DNA of 64,000 bases. Origin: Bacillus atrophaeus. Its GTDB lineage: Bacteria; Bacillota; Bacilli; Bacillales; Bacillaceae. The number at the start of each line of letters is the position of its first letter. Position 1 is the stretch's first letter. Location of the stretch: assembly GCF_001584335.1 (NCBI RefSeq), contig NZ_LSBB01000018.1, forward strand, positions 434,001-498,000, given 5' to 3'. Position numbers and translations under genes: made by a program. Of the stretch, positions 1-10,017 are shown in pieces. Below the pieces are notes generated by a model. It ran no database searches and was not told where the DNA came from. It was given only the letters and a program-made list of their open reading frames with translations.

Positions 1-107
1 AAGCGGATGATGCGGTCGAAATTGATACAACATCACTCTCAATTGACGAAGTGGCGGGCAGAATACTCGAGATTGCAGATCAAAAGTCCCGTCCAGCCGA
101 TAAGTAA
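1..107 (+). CDS. cmk: Cytidylate kinase, C-terminal end (partial)
   Basis: Only the last 34 codons are in the window, read in frame from base 3 to a TAA at 105-107. The visible peptide starts ADDAVEIDTTSLSIDEV and ends SRPADK. The stretch with a VEIDTTSLSIDEV core is the usual end of bacterial CMP/dCMP kinases, where the substrate-independent last helix lies. In B. subtilis cmk is directly upstream of ypfD, which is the order here. The nucleotide-binding part is outside the window, so the name rests on the tail and on synteny. Confidence 0.85.
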   Translation, partial: ADDAVEIDTTSLSIDEVAGRILEIADQKSRPADK

Positions 108-202
108 CTTCTTTTTTGAAATTTTTCAACAAAGACAAGATGTTATTGCTTGACAAACCTGTCCTTTTATTAGAAGTTAATACTAATAAAACTTTTTATT
201 GG

Positions 203-233
203 TCATTCAAAATCTTTTTTTGAATGATTCTTT
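203..233 (+). terminator. Hairpin after cmk, possible terminator
   Basis: A perfect 10-bp stem (203-212 with 218-227, loop of 5) follows cmk and precedes ypfD. The U-tract is poor (TTCTTT), so termination is probably partial. The rest of the gap (108-327) is AT-rich. I found no convincing -35/-10 pair in it, although ypfD is likely to have its own promoter here. Confidence 0.45.
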
Positions 234-327
234 AATACATATTCGGCTAAAAGCGGGCATTTTGCATGTTCAGCTTTCAAACCGTTTTAATTAAGCTGTG
301 TAGGTTTGGACCAAGGAGGTTATTCAA

Positions 328-1476
328 ATGACAGAGGAAATGAATCAAATTGATGTTCAAGTGCCAGAGGTTGGAGATGTAGTAAAAGGAATTGTTACAA
401 AAGTGGAGGACAAGCATGTGGATGTTGAGATTATCAACGTCAAGCAGTCCGGCATTATTCCAATCAGTGAATTATCAAGTCTTCATGTAGAGAAAGCATC
501 GGATGTCGTAAAGGCTGACGACGAGCTTGACCTGAAAGTGACGAAAGTGGAAGACGATGCTTTGATTTTATCTAAACGTGCTGTTGATGCAGACCGCGCT
601 TGGGAAGACCTTGAGGAAAAATTTGAAACAAAAGAAGTGTTTGAAGCTGAAGTGAAAGATGTGGTAAAAGGCGGGCTCGTGGTTGATATCGGCGTTCGCG
701 GTTTTATTCCTGCGTCGCTTGTTGAGGCTCACTTTGTCGAGGATTTCACTGATTATAAAGGAAGAACGCTTACTTTAATCGTAGTGGAGCTTGACAGGGA
801 TAAAAACAGAGTCATCCTGTCACATCGTGCTGTCGTAGAAAAAGAGCAAACAAATAAAAAACAAGAATTTCTGCAAACTTTAGAAGTCGGAAGTGTGCTT
901 GAAGGTAAAGTGCAGCGTTTGACTGACTTCGGAGCGTTTGTAGATATTGGCGGGATCGACGGTCTTGTCCACATTTCGCAGCTTTCCCATTCTCATGTGG
1001 AAAAGCCATCTGATGTGGTGGAAGAAGGCCAGGAAGTGAAGGTGAAAGTCCTTTCTGTAGACCGCGATAATGAGCGTATTTCTTTATCTATTAAAGAGAC
1101 GCTTCCGGGACCTTGGAGCCAGATTGGCGAAAAAGTCAAAAAAGGCGATGTTCTTGAAGGAAAGGTTCAGCGCCTCGTAAGCTTCGGTGCGTTTGTCGAG
1201 ATTCTCCCCGGAGTGGAAGGCCTTGTGCACATTTCACAAATTTCCAATAAACATATCGGCACACCGCATGAAGTTTTGGAAGAAGGGCAAGATGTAAAAG
1301 TGAAAGTCCTTGATGTGAATGAAGGCGAGGAACGCATCTCACTTAGCATGCGTGAACTGGAAGAAGCGCCTCAAGGCGGTCAAGAAGACTATCGCCAGTA
1401 TCAGGCCAAAGAAGAACAAAGCTCCGGTTTCCAGCTTGGAGATCTAATTGGTGATAAACTTAATAAACTAAAATAA
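328..1476 (+). CDS. ypfD: S1-domain RNA-binding protein YpfD (ribosomal protein S1 homolog)
   Basis: A 382-residue protein made of four S1 RNA-binding repeats (about residues 17-86, 104-169, 187-256 and 273-342). The last two carry the classic GKV-RL--FGAFV-I pattern followed by GLVHISQ. It is the low-GC Gram-positive homolog of ribosomal protein S1 but has four repeats where the E. coli protein has six. The tail after residue 345 is charged and rich in glutamine. The start is ATG at 328, behind a strong AAGGAGGT at 313-320. In B. subtilis this homolog is dispensable and is not a stable ribosomal protein, so a role in RNA binding is inferred from the domains. fni follows without a gap. Confidence 0.95.
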   Translation: MTEEMNQIDVQVPEVGDVVKGIVTKVEDKHVDVEIINVKQSGIIPISELSSLHVEKASDVVKADDELDLKVTKVEDDALILSKRAVDADRAWEDLEEKFETKEVFEAEVKDVVKGGLVVDIGVRGFIPASLVEAHFVEDFTDYKGRTLTLIVVELDRDKNRVILSHRAVVEKEQTNKKQEFLQTLEVGSVLEGKVQRLTDFGAFVDIGGIDGLVHISQLSHSHVEKPSDVVEEGQEVKVKVLSVDRDNERISLSIKETLPGPWSQIGEKVKKGDVLEGKVQRLVSFGAFVEILPGVEGLVHISQISNKHIGTPHEVLEEGQDVKVKVLDVNEGEERISLSMRELEEAPQGGQEDYRQYQAKEEQSSGFQLGDLIGDKLNKLK

Positions 1477-2536
<1,060 letters not shown>

Positions 2537-2538
<2 letters not shown>

Positions 2539-2572
2539 AAGGATGACAAAAAATCTTTGTCATCCTTTTCGT
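2537..2572 (+). terminator. Terminator of ypfD-fni
   Basis: A 14-bp perfect stem (2537-2550 with 2556-2569) with a 5-nt loop ends in TTTT. The fni stop codon lies in the left arm. It also lies downstream of ypzI on the other strand and could serve both genes. Confidence 0.8.
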
Positions 2573-2588
2573 ATGCTTTTTTTTAATG

Positions 2589-2720
2589 CTATGATTTCCT
2601 CTTTTTGAATTCCCCGTTTTTCTCAAGGGCTGTCGCGCCGTTATGGTGAATGGACTGATCTCTGTCTGACTCCACTCGGTGAGAAGCTTTGAGTTTTCTT
2701 TCCTGTCTGTCTCTTCCCAT
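2589..2720 (-). CDS. ypzI: Small basic protein YpzI
   Basis: A 43-codon reverse-strand gene, starting MGRDRQERKLKASHRVES and ending in EFKKRKS. It is very hydrophilic and rich in Arg, Lys and His, with no membrane segment. The start is firmly set by AAAAGGAG seven bases ahead of the ATG at 2720. It matches the small B. subtilis ypzI gene in sequence as I remember it and in position between fni and yphA. Function is unknown. It converges on fni and shares that gene's terminator region. Confidence 0.8.
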   Translation of the reverse strand: MGRDRQERKLKASHRVESDRDQSIHHNGATALEKNGEFKKRKS

Positions 2721-2800
2721 CATCATTCTCCTTTTCGTTTATCAGCTGGTTTAAAAAACGTTCTCCGGCCCCATACTGTGTGTAGATGGAGGAACGCGAA

Positions 2801-3403
2801 ATGGAACCATTTTATTATTATTGGTCAATGTGGTTTTTGTGGATACTGACGACTTTTATCCTCGAAAAGACAAAAAGCCGGTTTATCGTATCTGTTTTTA
2901 TTTTGACAAATATCATCTTAAGCATACATCACTTTACTTTTTATTTTACGCTGAATGCTGCATACGTGATGTTTTATACAGCTGCATGTGCCTTTGGAGG
3001 TTATTTGGGTATGTATAAACGGCTCCGTTACATCGTTTTGCATATGACATTGGTGTTTGCGTATGCTTTTGTCTTTCTTTTTGCATTATATGATCCGGTT
3101 TGGTTCATCATAGAACCTGAGTGGGTTGTTGTGATGGTTTTTACGGTCGTGACAGCCGCGGTTGAAAGGAACTTTCGCGAGCGGCTTGCATTATTTGTTC
3201 TTGGAATGTGCCAGGGGGAGCTTTTGTACTCTTTCATCATTCAAAGATTTGCGGGTGCAGTCAGTATTGGTGATTTTAAATGGCTGTATGCATGCTCAGC
3301 AGGCACGATTTTGCTGTTTGGTATCTCGAAATGTGAACAGCTTGCCGGCCAACTCAGTCAAAAAGGCAAAAGATCCAACAAAGGAGCCACAAAAATGTCA
3401 TGA
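2801..3403 (+). CDS. yphA: Integral membrane protein YphA
   Basis: A 200-residue hydrophobic protein with about six membrane helices, with stretches such as WSMWFLWILTTFIL and YVMFYTAACAFGGYLG. The C-terminal tail is basic. The start is ATG 2801, eight bases after GGAGG at 2788-2792. An ATG at 2786 has no site of its own. It heads a tightly coupled group with seaA and ypzH: its TGA overlaps the seaA ATG. In B. subtilis yphA lies in the same place. Its function is unknown to me beyond an association with the spore-envelope gene seaA that follows. Confidence 0.88.
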   Translation: MEPFYYYWSMWFLWILTTFILEKTKSRFIVSVFILTNIILSIHHFTFYFTLNAAYVMFYTAACAFGGYLGMYKRLRYIVLHMTLVFAYAFVFLFALYDPVWFIIEPEWVVVMVFTVVTAAVERNFRERLALFVLGMCQGELLYSFIIQRFAGAVSIGDFKWLYACSAGTILLFGISKCEQLAGQLSQKGKRSNKGATKMS

Positions 3404-4293
3404 GTAATTATGTATATCCCATTATTGCGGGAGTCATTGCAGGAGTGCTGACAAGGCTTTATATGCTGAAAACTGATTACCGCCAATATCCTACCTATAT
3501 CCATGGAAAAGTGATCCATATTGCGCTTGGGTTAATTGCTGCCGGCCTCGGTGCGATTATTATGCCGGCTTTGTTGGAAGAAGAATTTACCGCGATTACT
3601 TTTCTGACATTAGCGGCAACGCAATTTCGAGATGTACGGAATATGGAGCGGAACACGCTGACCCAAATGGATTCTTATGAGCTTGTGTCCAGAGGCAGCA
3701 CATATATCGAGGGGATTGCGATCGCGTTTGAAAGCAGAAATTATATTGTTATATTCACCGCGCTTCTCACAACATCAGCTTATGTGTTTTTCTCTTTATG
3801 GGCAGCTGTAATTGCGGCGGTTGTTTGCTTCTTGCTCGCGATGAAATTCATGTCCGGCAGTGTATTGAAAGATATAGTGGATATTGAATACATAAAGCCC
3901 CGTTTTGAAGGACCGGGTTTGTATGTTGATAATATTTATATTATGAATATCGGGTTGCCCGAGAAACAAGAGCTGATTTTAAAGCATGGAATGGGATTTA
4001 TTTTAACACCGAAAAACTTTAATTCAGCTACTACAATTGCCAACTTAGGACAGCGGCAGGCTATTTTATTCGATGTTTCCAATGTGCTCGGCGTCTATCG
4101 CGATTCAGGGGAACCGTCACTTACGCCGCTGGCAAAACGGGATCTCAATGACGGCCGAGTCGGCATCTTCGTTCTGCCGCAAGTGCATCATCCGGATACC
4201 GCGCTTCAGATTATCAGCAATGTTCCGACCCTTGAGAATGCGATCAGAATGCCGACTGAATTTATTAAAAAGCAAGATAAGGTGATAAAATGA
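3400..4293 (+). CDS. seaA: YIEGIA-family spore envelope protein SeaA (YphB)
   Basis: A 297-residue membrane protein that contains the family signature YIEGIAIAFESRNY (around residue 107). The N-terminal half carries several hydrophobic helices, and the C-terminal half is a soluble domain. It is the ortholog of B. subtilis YphB, renamed SeaA for its role in spore envelope assembly (established for B. subtilis). ATGA overlaps join it to yphA upstream and to the small gene downstream, which points to translational coupling of all three. The downstream product belongs to a family named for partnering with YIEGIA proteins, so a membrane complex is a reasonable inference. Confidence 0.88.
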   Translation: MSNYVYPIIAGVIAGVLTRLYMLKTDYRQYPTYIHGKVIHIALGLIAAGLGAIIMPALLEEEFTAITFLTLAATQFRDVRNMERNTLTQMDSYELVSRGSTYIEGIAIAFESRNYIVIFTALLTTSAYVFFSLWAAVIAAVVCFLLAMKFMSGSVLKDIVDIEYIKPRFEGPGLYVDNIYIMNIGLPEKQELILKHGMGFILTPKNFNSATTIANLGQRQAILFDVSNVLGVYRDSGEPSLTPLAKRDLNDGRVGIFVLPQVHHPDTALQIISNVPTLENAIRMPTEFIKKQDKVIK

Positions 4294-4484
4294 GCGATTC
4301 CTTAACGAATTTTGTATTGGCTGTCATAACGACCAACCGAAACCGGGCGATCGGCGGGACAACCATCTTTTTTTGTGAAGATCAAAAGGAAATGGAGCTT
4401 TACGCTACAAATCTTGAAGCCATTCTTGACGGAATTGCCCATCGTATTGGGGACGACTTATATTTGATTGTGAAACATTTTTAA
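4290..4484 (+). CDS. ypzH: Small partner protein of YIEGIA family (capping complex subunit)
   Basis: A 64-residue protein whose ATG overlaps the seaA stop by four bases. It has an alternating hydrophobic pattern (FVLAVITTNRNRAIGG, then DDLYLIVKHF at the end) with no membrane helix, so it is a small soluble alpha/beta protein. Its constant position directly behind YIEGIA proteins is the basis for the family name. Direct interaction with SeaA is inferred from this and from the overlap. The symbol follows B. subtilis from memory. Confidence 0.75.
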   Translation: MSDSLTNFVLAVITTNRNRAIGGTTIFFCEDQKEMELYATNLEAILDGIAHRIGDDLYLIVKHF

Positions 4485-4491
4485 GAATACG

Positions 4492-4519
4492 TTGTGATCT
4501 TACTGAAAACTGATATAAT
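4492..4519 (+). promoter_or_regulatory. Candidate sigma-A promoter for der
   Basis: TTGTGA (4492-4497), a 16-nt spacer, and a perfect TATAAT (4514-4519). The expected start point, about 4526, is only a few bases ahead of the hairpin at 4529. The der leader would therefore begin with that hairpin. The -10 is excellent and the -35 is moderate. Confidence 0.6.
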
Positions 4520-4528
4520 AAATGAGTT

Positions 4529-4557
4529 AAGCCCTTCAGTTTGAAGGGTTTCTTTTC
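4529..4557 (+). terminator. Terminator of yphA-seaA-ypzH
   Basis: A 7-bp core stem (4532-4538 with 4542-4548), extended by A-T and G-T pairs, is followed by TTTCTTTT. It lies just downstream of a good -10 box, so it is also the likely 5' end of the der transcript. Confidence 0.75.
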
Positions 4558-4641
4558 ATAAAAAGTAAAAATAAGAATACTAATAACCGGTTGAAAATTT
4601 ATGTAAAAAATGAAAGCGGCTGGATTGAAAGGAAGGGTACA

Positions 4642-5952
4642 ATGGGTAAACCTGTCGTAGCCATAGTCGGGAGACCGAATGTAGGGAAGTCCACAATCTT
4701 TAATAGGATTGCGGGTGAAAGAATCTCAATAGTAGAAGATACCCCTGGAGTGACCAGGGACCGGATATACAGCTCAGCTGAATGGCTGAACTATGATTTT
4801 AACCTGATTGATACGGGCGGTATTGATATCGGTGATGAACCGTTTATGACACAGATTCGCCAGCAGGCTGAAATCGCCATGGATGAAGCGGATGTCATCA
4901 TTTTTATGGTGAATGGCCGTGAAGGAGTGACGGCAGCCGATGAAGAGGTCGCCAAAATTCTGTACCGGACGAAAAAGCCGGTTGTTCTTGCGGTGAATAA
5001 ATTGGATAATACTGAAATGAGAGCGAATGTTTATGATTTTTACTCGCTTGGTTTTGGAGAGCCATATCCGATTTCAGGCACCCACGGACTGGGTTTAGGT
5101 GATTTGCTTGACGCTGCAGCGGAACATTTCAAAAACATTCCGGAGACAAAGTACAACGAAGAAGTTGTGCAATTTTGCCTTATCGGACGCCCGAATGTCG
5201 GAAAATCTTCTCTTGTTAACGCTATGCTCGGAGAAGAGCGGGTCATTGTAAGCAACGTGGCCGGAACAACAAGAGACGCAGTGGACACAATGTTCAGCTA
5301 CAATCAGCAGGATTTTGTGATTGTCGATACTGCAGGTATGAGAAAAAAAGGAAAAGTATATGAAACAACCGAAAAATACAGTGTGCTGCGTGCGCTAAAA
5401 GCGATTGACCGCTCAGAAGTGGTTGCCGTTGTGCTTGATGGGGAAGAAGGTATCATTGAGCAGGACAAGCGTATTGCAGGCTATGCTCATGAAGCGGGCA
5501 AGGCTGTAGTCATTGTTGTGAACAAATGGGATGCTGTTGATAAAGATGAGCGGACGATGAAAGAATTCGAGCAAAATATCCGCGATCATTTTCAATTTCT
5601 TGATTATGCGCCGATACTATTCATGTCGGCTTTAACAACAAAACGCATTCATACGCTGATGCCTGCTATAATTAAGGCGAGTGAAAATCATTCGCTCCGT
5701 GTGCAGACCAATGTTTTAAATGACATCATCATGGACGCGGTAGCGATGAATCCGACACCGACGCATAATGGGCAGCGCCTGAAAATTTACTATGCGACAC
5801 AGGTCGCTGTAAAGCCGCCGAGTTTTGTCGTTTTCGTAAATGATCCGGAGCTTATGCACTTCTCTTACGAAAGGTTTTTAGAAAATCGGATCAGAGATGC
5901 ATTTGATTTTGAAGGGACACCAATTAAAATATTTGCAAGAGCGAGAAAATAA
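4642..5952 (+). CDS. der: Ribosome assembly GTPase Der (EngA)
   Basis: An essential GTPase with two tandem G domains, needed for maturation of the 50S subunit. Both P-loops read GRPNVGKS, at about residues 10-17 and 182-189. The G3 motifs are DTGG and DTAG and the G4 motifs are NKLD and NKWD. The C-terminal KH-like domain ends in a basic tail (KIFARARK). The 436-residue form starts at ATG 4642 behind GGAAGG (4631-4636) and matches the usual length. An upstream in-frame ATG at 4591 lacks a binding site. gpsA follows 17 bases later. Confidence 0.97.
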   Translation: MGKPVVAIVGRPNVGKSTIFNRIAGERISIVEDTPGVTRDRIYSSAEWLNYDFNLIDTGGIDIGDEPFMTQIRQQAEIAMDEADVIIFMVNGREGVTAADEEVAKILYRTKKPVVLAVNKLDNTEMRANVYDFYSLGFGEPYPISGTHGLGLGDLLDAAAEHFKNIPETKYNEEVVQFCLIGRPNVGKSSLVNAMLGEERVIVSNVAGTTRDAVDTMFSYNQQDFVIVDTAGMRKKGKVYETTEKYSVLRALKAIDRSEVVAVVLDGEEGIIEQDKRIAGYAHEAGKAVVIVVNKWDAVDKDERTMKEFEQNIRDHFQFLDYAPILFMSALTTKRIHTLMPAIIKASENHSLRVQTNVLNDIIMDAVAMNPTPTHNGQRLKIYYATQVAVKPPSFVVFVNDPELMHFSYERFLENRIRDAFDFEGTPIKIFARARK

Positions 5953-5969
5953 AAAGGTGTGATTCAACT

Positions 5970-7007
5970 ATGAAAAAAGTGACGATGCTCGGAGCTGGGA
6001 GCTGGGGAACCGCACTCGCTTTGGTCCTTGCAGATAACGGACATCAAGTGTGTATGTGGGGTCACCGCCCTGAGCTTATCAGTCAAATTAATGAACGTCA
6101 TGAAAACAAGGATTATTTGCCGGATGTAAAGCTTCCTGAAGAAATTACAGGAACAACAGATTTGCAGGAATCATTGAAGGATGCTGATTTCATTATTGTC
6201 GCTGTCCCGACAAAAGCAATCCGTGAAGTATTAAGCCAAGCTGTGCCTTATATTACTAAAAAGGCTGTCTTTGTCCACGTCAGCAAAGGAATTGAACCGG
6301 ACACGCTTCTTCGTATTTCGGAAATTATGGAAGAAGAGCTGCCTGCCGATATCAGAAAAGATATCGTCGTGCTTTCCGGACCGAGTCATGCAGAGGAAGT
6401 CGGCCTGCGGCACCCGACTACGGTGACTTCTTCTTCAAAAAGCATACAGTCGGCGGAAGAGGTACAGGATTTATTTATGAATCATAATTTCCGCGTATAC
6501 ACAAACCCGGATATTATCGGCGTTGAAATCGGCGGTGCTTTGAAAAACATTATCGCCCTTGCAGCAGGGATCACTGACGGCTTAGGGTACGGAGATAATG
6601 CAAAGGCGGCCCTGATTACGCGGGGACTTGCCGAAATCGCCAGACTCGGAACAAAAATGGGCGGCAATCCGCTGACCTTTTCAGGCTTAGCGGGTGTAGG
6701 GGACCTGATTGTGACGTGTACAAGCGTTCATTCAAGAAACTGGCGCGCCGGCAATATGCTTGGAAAAGGTTACAAACTCGAAGCTGTTCTTGAAGAAATG
6801 GGAATGGTGGTTGAAGGGGTCCGCACCACAAAAGCGGCTTATCAGCTGTCTGAAAAGTATCAGGTGAAAATGCCGATTACAGAAGCTCTTCATCAGGTTC
6901 TTTTTAACGGGCAAACAGTAGAAACAGCAGTCGAATCCCTAATGGCGCGGGTGAAAACCCACGAAATGGAGGATTTGGTGAATACGTTTGAAAATCAAGT
7001 GAAGTAA
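5970..7007 (+). CDS. gpsA: Glycerol-3-phosphate dehydrogenase [NAD(P)+]
   Basis: Reduces dihydroxyacetone phosphate to sn-glycerol-3-phosphate for phospholipid synthesis. The 345-residue length is standard. The N-terminal dinucleotide fold has [10 protein letters not shown] (residues 8-17). The catalytic lysine lies in [13 protein letters not shown], and the substrate loop SRNWRAG comes later. It follows der closely and is probably transcribed with it. The next terminator is at 7210. Confidence 0.97.
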   Translation: MKKVTMLGAGSWGTALALVLADNGHQVCMWGHRPELISQINERHENKDYLPDVKLPEEITGTTDLQESLKDADFIIVAVPTKAIREVLSQAVPYITKKAVFVHVSKGIEPDTLLRISEIMEEELPADIRKDIVVLSGPSHAEEVGLRHPTTVTSSSKSIQSAEEVQDLFMNHNFRVYTNPDIIGVEIGGALKNIIALAAGITDGLGYGDNAKAALITRGLAEIARLGTKMGGNPLTFSGLAGVGDLIVTCTSVHSRNWRAGNMLGKGYKLEAVLEEMGMVVEGVRTTKAAYQLSEKYQVKMPITEALHQVLFNGQTVETAVESLMARVKTHEMEDLVNTFENQVK

Positions 7008-7348
7008 AAAAAGTGACAATCCGCTGACAGCCTGCATATTCTGGGTTGAACGATTATCACGAAAAAAATGGAGCTTCCCGGCCCGGAATCGCTTGAAACA
7101 TTTTGGCGATTTAGGCAGGAGAGGATGCATCTGTACGGACACTTGCATACTATAGCATCGAAGTCCAAGAGAGCTGGATCTAAAACGTGTAGGTAAATAT
7201 AGTCATATGACTGAAGCGAAGCCCCCCCTTTGCTTCAGTTTTTTTGTACTTTCAAAGGTTGGAAAATCTGTTGATCTTTTCAACCTTTGTATATTAAAAT
7301 GAAATATAACGCTTACATAACATATATACAGGGGAAGGGGCGGATCGT
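7008..7348. other. gpsA-yphE intergenic region
   Basis: This 341-base gap holds a terminator (7210-7246), an imperfect inverted repeat at 7253-7289 (left arm CAAAGGTTG-GAAAA, right arm TTTTCAACCTTTG, one extra G), and an open frame of 42 codons at 7068-7196. The frame encodes MELPGPESLETFWRFRQERM and ends in TCR. It has no ribosome binding site, so I do not call it a gene. The span could equally be a non-coding RNA ending at the terminator. Confidence 0.5.
7210..7246 (+). terminator. Terminator downstream of gpsA
   Basis: ACTGAAGC (7210-7217) pairs with GCTTCAGT (7232-7239) and is followed by a run of T. It lies 200 bases after the gpsA stop, so the transcript has a long tail, or a separate short RNA ends here. 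Confidence 0.8.
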
Positions 7349-7552
7349 TTGAGTCTGGCATTAATGAAAATGTGGTTTGCACTTGGAGCCATGGGTTTAA
7401 TGTTCATCGCCGTTGCAGCTATTTATATGAGCCGATACAAATGTAAAAATGCTTTTTTGAAAGCTGGCGTGTCTTCGCTTGCCTACGCTTGTATGCTGAT
7501 ATCGGGATTGATTGTGATCATTGTCGTTTTCAGCGGCCCTGTCAATGAATAA
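7349..7552 (+). CDS. yphE: Small membrane protein YphE (DUF2768)
   Basis: A 67-residue protein with two membrane helices, around residues 7-28 and 42-63, joined by a short basic loop (SRYKCKNAF). The start is TTG 7349, behind a purine-rich GGGGAAGGGGCGG. It matches the length and position of B. subtilis yphE. The function is unknown. It is followed closely by the lipoprotein gene yphF, so the pair may act together at the membrane. Confidence 0.85.
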   Translation: MSLALMKMWFALGAMGLMFIAVAAIYMSRYKCKNAFLKAGVSSLAYACMLISGLIVIIVVFSGPVNE

Positions 7553-7573
7553 ATGTGCAAAAGGAAGTGTGGT

Positions 7574-8305
7574 ATGGTCAAACTGAAATGCGCCTTCATT
7601 TTCTTTTCTGCGATTCTTTTATCAGGGTGCTTATACCCGGAGGAGCGCAAAGTTGAAAATGCCATTCCTTATGAGGAGCAATTAAAACAGGTTCAGTCTG
7701 CGGTTGACAAGTTTAAAGAGGCGAATGGAGGGCTTCTTCCGATTCAGACAAAGGATATGAAAACACCGATTTATCAAAAATATCCGATTGATTTTAATCG
7801 TTTGGCCCCGAGATATATCGCTGAACCGCCAAGCACAGCTTTTGAAAGCGGAGGAGACTACCAATATGTGCTCGTGGATGTGGAGAACAATCCTTCCGTA
7901 AAGCTGATAGATTTAAAGATGGCTGAAAAAATCCGTGATATCAAACTTCGGGTAAAAATGTACAAGGAACAGCAAGGCTATCCCCCTTATGAGGATGTAT
8001 TATCCCGTGATTTATTCACCTTAGACGCGAAGAAATTGGGTATGAAGCATGCGCTCACCGTCACAAGCCCCATATCGGGAGCCTCTCTGCCGCTTATGAT
8101 CGGAGGCGATGGAGACATCTATGCTGATTACAGAATTGATTTGGCTGATTGTATGAAACAAAGCAAAAAAGATCTCAAGCCCGGCGCTGAAATCCAGGAT
8201 ATCATTTGGGAAGAGACACCCTTTGTACCCGCGTTTTCCGTCAAGTATACCGTTAATGAAAAACAAGAACCCGTTTTTTTAGAAAATGATATGAAACAGG
8301 AATGA
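7574..8305 (+). CDS. yphF: Lipoprotein YphF
   Basis: A 243-residue predicted lipoprotein. The signal peptide [19 protein letters not shown] carries the lipobox LSGC, so Cys19 would be lipidated and the protein anchored outside the membrane. The start is ATG 7574, behind AAGGAAGTG at 7560-7568. An ATG at 7553 would put extra charged residues before the signal. The mature part has no motif I recognise. It lies just ahead of spoIVA, as in B. subtilis, and ends at a strong terminator. Confidence 0.87.
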   Translation: MVKLKCAFIFFSAILLSGCLYPEERKVENAIPYEEQLKQVQSAVDKFKEANGGLLPIQTKDMKTPIYQKYPIDFNRLAPRYIAEPPSTAFESGGDYQYVLVDVENNPSVKLIDLKMAEKIRDIKLRVKMYKEQQGYPPYEDVLSRDLFTLDAKKLGMKHALTVTSPISGASLPLMIGGDGDIYADYRIDLADCMKQSKKDLKPGAEIQDIIWEETPFVPAFSVKYTVNEKQEPVFLENDMKQE

Positions 8306-8345
8306 ACCTTTCTCCCTCGCATACAAATAGGGAGAAAGGTTTTTT
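8306..8345 (+). terminator. Terminator of yphE-yphF
   Basis: AACCTTTCTCCCT pairs with AGGGAGAAAGGTT across an 11-nt loop, then TTTTTC. Very stable and clearly intrinsic. Confidence 0.88.
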
Positions 8346-8386
8346 CATACTTTACTAGAATGAGAATTGAAAATTTTCTAAAGGTG

Positions 8387-8416
8387 TCATATTGAAATAG
8401 GACAACGTCATACACA
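8387..8416 (+). promoter_or_regulatory. Candidate sigma-E promoter of spoIVA
   Basis: TCATATTG (8387-8394), a 14-nt spacer, and CATACACA (8409-8416) resemble the mother-cell sigma-E consensus (-35 with ATA, -10 CATACA-T). A second overlapping -10, CATATAGT, is at 8415-8422. spoIVA is transcribed by sigma-E in B. subtilis, so the match is expected. Confidence 0.6.
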
Positions 8417-8499
8417 TATAGTGTCCTGTATTTGATTGATGAAGGTGAAATGAATGGTGAATAAAAATGATTAGGATAGGAAGTCCGGGAGGGGATCAC

Positions 8500-9978
8500 T
8501 TGGAAAAGGTCGATATTTTCAAGGATATCGCTGAACGAACAGGAGGCGATATATATTTAGGGGTCGTTGGAGCTGTCCGTACAGGGAAATCTACGTTTAT
8601 TAAGAAATTTATGGAGCTTGTGGTGCTCCCGAATATCAGCAACGAAGCTGACCGTGCACGTGCACAGGATGAGCTGCCGCAAAGCGCTGCCGGAAAAACG
8701 ATTATGACAACAGAGCCTAAGTTTGTTCCTAATCAGGCGATGTCTGTCCATGTATCAGACGGACTTGATGTCAATATAAGGCTGGTAGATTGCGTAGGGT
8801 ACACGGTGCCCGGAGCTAAAGGCTATGAGGATGAAAACGGACCGAGAATGATTAACACGCCTTGGTACGAAGAGCCGATTCCATTCCATGAGGCTGCTGA
8901 AATCGGTACGAGAAAAGTGATTCAAGAACACTCGACAATCGGGGTAGTCATTACCACAGACGGTTCTATCGGCGATATCGCCAGAAACGACTATGTCGAA
9001 GCAGAAGAACGAGTCATTGACGAGCTGAAAGAAGTCGGCAAACCTTTCATTATGGTCATTAACTCGGTGAAGCCGTATCATCCTGAAACAGAGGCGCTGC
9101 GCCAGAGTTTAATGGAAAAGTATGATATCCCGGTACTGGCGATGAGTGTTGAAAGCATGAGAGAAACAGATGTACTCAGCGTGCTCAGAGAAGCGCTTTA
9201 CGAGTTTCCGGTGCTTGAAGTGAATGTGAATCTCCCAAGCTGGGTCATGGTGCTGAAAGAGAACCATTGGCTGCGGGAAAGCTATCAAGACTCTGTCAAG
9301 GAAACGGTAAAAGATATCAAGCGGCTGCGGGATGTTGATCGGGTTGTCGGTCAATTCAGCGAATTCGATTTTATTGAAAGTGCAGGACTTGCCGGGATTG
9401 AAATGGGGCAGGGGATAGCTGAAATTGACCTGTATGCGCCGGATCATCTATACGATCAGATTTTAAAAGAAGTAGTCGGTGTTGAAATCAGAGGGAGAGA
9501 CCACTTGCTTGAGCTTATGCAGGATTTTGCCCATGCTAAAACAGAGTATGACCAGGTCTCCGACGCTTTGAAAATGGTGAAACAGACCGGATACGGGATC
9601 GCTGCGCCGGCATTGTCGGATATGAGTTTAGATGAACCAGAAATCATACGACAGGGCTCCAGATTCGGCGTCAGGCTGAAAGCGGTCGCGCCGTCCATTC
9701 ATATGATCAAAGTTGATGTAGAAAGCGAATTCGCTCCGATCATCGGGACTGAAAAACAAAGCGAAGAACTTGTCCGCTACTTAATGCAGGACTTTGAGGA
9801 TGATCCGCTTTCCATTTGGAATTCAGATATTTTCGGAAGATCGTTAAGCTCCATCGTGAGGGAAGGCATACAGGCCAAATTATCTCTCATGCCTGAGAAT
9901 GCGAGGTATAAACTGAAAGAAACGCTGGAAAGAATCATTAACGAAGGCTCCGGCGGTTTGATAGCGATTATCCTGTAA
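8500..9978 (+). CDS. spoIVA: Spore coat basement ATPase SpoIVA
   Basis: A mother-cell ATPase that polymerises on the forespore surface and is the platform for the spore coat. The 492-residue length is standard. The Walker A motif GAVRTGKST has its lysine at residue 30, the residue shown in B. subtilis to be needed for ATP hydrolysis. The protein is almost identical to the B. subtilis one as I recall it, including the C-terminal GGLIAIIL used for membrane anchoring through SpoVM. The start is TTG 8500 behind GGGAGGGG. An upstream in-frame ATG at 8467 would place the ribosome site inside the gene. Confidence 0.97.
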   Translation: MEKVDIFKDIAERTGGDIYLGVVGAVRTGKSTFIKKFMELVVLPNISNEADRARAQDELPQSAAGKTIMTTEPKFVPNQAMSVHVSDGLDVNIRLVDCVGYTVPGAKGYEDENGPRMINTPWYEEPIPFHEAAEIGTRKVIQEHSTIGVVITTDGSIGDIARNDYVEAEERVIDELKEVGKPFIMVINSVKPYHPETEALRQSLMEKYDIPVLAMSVESMRETDVLSVLREALYEFPVLEVNVNLPSWVMVLKENHWLRESYQDSVKETVKDIKRLRDVDRVVGQFSEFDFIESAGLAGIEMGQGIAEIDLYAPDHLYDQILKEVVGVEIRGRDHLLELMQDFAHAKTEYDQVSDALKMVKQTGYGIAAPALSDMSLDEPEIIRQGSRFGVRLKAVAPSIHMIKVDVESEFAPIIGTEKQSEELVRYLMQDFEDDPLSIWNSDIFGRSLSSIVREGIQAKLSLMPENARYKLKETLERIINEGSGGLIAIIL

Positions 9979-9983
9979 TATGG

Positions 9984-10017
9984 AAGACCTCTTTAGAAAT
10001 GGGAGGTCTTTTTTTAT
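9984..10017 (+). terminator. Terminator of spoIVA
   Basis: AAGACCTC (9984-9991) pairs with GAGGTCTT (10003-10010), followed by TTTTTATT. Confidence 0.85.

Noticed and set aside
150..183. TTGACA at 150-155 as a ypfD promoter
   Set aside because: No acceptable -10 at 16-19 bases; the nearest candidates give spacings of about 12 or 22.
8467..8499. An ATG start 11 codons upstream for spoIVA
   Set aside because: It would place the GGGAGGGG ribosome site inside the gene, and the 492-residue form from TTG 8500 matches the known protein exactly.
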